Shown: one piece after another, positions 5,424 through 5,853 of the stretch
How the letters are laid out: every line of letters starts with the position of its first letter
Position numbering within the stretch: the first letter of the stretch is position 1
Origin: Ramlibacter sp.
GTDB taxonomy: Bacteria > Pseudomonadota > Gammaproteobacteria > Burkholderiales > Burkholderiaceae_C
Reading direction: 5' to 3'
DNA length: 5,853 bases
NCBI GenBank assembly: GCA_023701085.1
Contig: JAMPXR010000177.1
Span: forward strand, 1-5,853
Notes under the pieces: model-generated
The model's input: the letters and a program-made list of their open reading frames with translations, nothing else
Database searches by the model: none
What the model was told of the DNA's origin: nothing
Made by a program: the position numbers and the translations under genes

Positions 5424-5853
5424 TTATGGCGTGGCCGAAGTCTGCTTCGTTGCGCAGGTCGCCCTGAGCAGGGCACGCCGGGTGGTCATCGGGATGCTGT
5501 CGAGCAATTCCGCCGGCATCCCGGACTGTTTTCCTGAGCTGTCGGCGCCCACGCGGGCGCCATTGCCGGCTGGCTGGTCGTAGTAGGCCGCGCTCGTCAG
5601 CGCGATCGCCTGCCGCAGGCAGTCGAACTGCGCGCCGGCCACCACGGATCGGTAGCGGAAACCCGTGCGGTGCGACTGCGGCGCATTGAACGTGATCCGG
5701 ATCGCGCCTTCTCCGGCTTGCCCGCGCGCGTGTATCGAATCCAGGTCGACTTCCACCCGCGCCGCGGCCTTGTCGGCGCCCGGACTGCCGACGGCGAACC
5801 ACTGCTGGGCACTGGCGTGCGCGGCCAGGGCCAGCCAGGCAGAAACACAGAAG
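5424..5853 (-). CDS. Secreted small protein, surface-adhesin E-like (N-terminus cut by window edge)
   Basis: The minus-strand frame is open from the right edge to TAA at 5426-5424, about 143 residues. The visible start, FCVSAWLALAAHASAQQWF, is the end of a Sec signal peptide with probable cleavage after AHASA, so only a few N-terminal residues are missing. The mature part contains VEVDLDSIHARG, a basic/aromatic TGFRYRSVVAGAQFDC strand segment, a YYDQPAGNG region and a final ALLRATC. The layout of a 'DLDSI' strand, 'FDC' and a late paired Cys resembles small periplasmic/secreted proteins annotated as surface-adhesin protein E-like. The two mature cysteines probably form a disulfide. A GTG at 5756 could be read as a start, but this would discard the signal peptide and is unlikely. 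Function is unknown. The gene converges on the lipoprotein gene, with the terminator between them. Confidence 0.7.
   Translation of the reverse strand, partial: FCVSAWLALAAHASAQQWFAVGSPGADKAAARVEVDLDSIHARGQAGEGAIRITFNAPQSHRTGFRYRSVVAGAQFDCLRQAIALTSAAYYDQPAGNGARVGADSSGKQSGMPAELLDSIPMTTRRALLRATCATKQTSATP

Noticed and set aside
5287..5802. Minus-strand 171-codon open frame at the right end
   Set aside because: It is out of frame with the signal-peptide-bearing gene ending at 5424, is rich in Arg, and reads through the intrinsic terminator.

Overview
The window is GC-rich DNA with tightly packed genes. It most resembles a betaproteobacterial chromosome, probably Burkholderiales. That placement rests on the overall GC, the type of PdxA2/acid-sugar-kinase pair and the style of the Ig-like lipoprotein. 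It is an inference, because there is no rRNA or marker gene. I see no phage, insertion sequence, CRISPR array, tRNA or rRNA. Most of the window is recognisable chromosomal metabolism; the less familiar material is at the right end and in the intergenic regions.

Layout, left to right. (1) The last 52 codons of a pirin-like cupin gene (+) enter from the left edge. (2) A short convergent intergenic stretch carries a 16-bp tandem duplication and a hairpin. (3) On the minus strand, a four-carbon acid-sugar kinase gene (dtnK-like, DUF1537) overlaps the start of a pdxA2 gene by 19 bp. Together they are predicted to phosphorylate D-threonate (or a close tetronate) and oxidatively decarboxylate it to dihydroxyacetone phosphate. 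A possible 26-codon ORF precedes the kinase and overlaps it as TGATG. Upstream of that lies a cluster of regularly placed TGATC/GATCA sites over a plausible promoter. (4) A YtfH-type HxlR regulator (-) and a QorB/YtfG-type NAD(P)H:quinone oxidoreductase (+) are divergent, sharing a 70-bp intergenic region with overlapping promoter elements and a small palindrome. This is the arrangement known for ytfG/ytfH in E. coli. (5) After a 236-bp gap containing a perfect hairpin, a possible promoter and a long-range inverted repeat, a TTG-started lipoprotein gene (+) encodes three Ig-like repeats. It ends at a strong intrinsic terminator. (6) A minus-strand gene for a small secreted protein runs off the right edge; it resembles proteins annotated as surface-adhesin E-like.

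Two functional units stand out. The kinase/dehydrogenase pair looks like a minimal catabolic operon with no transporter of its own here. The regulator/oxidoreductase pair looks like a thiol-sensing quinone or electrophile response, with the regulator carrying a single cysteine at the expected redox position. The two units are adjacent and the regulator gene reads toward the catabolic operon, so some read-through is possible. I found no clearly novel system. The observations most worth checking are the TGATC array, the 26-codon coupled ORF and the structured leader of the lipoprotein gene.
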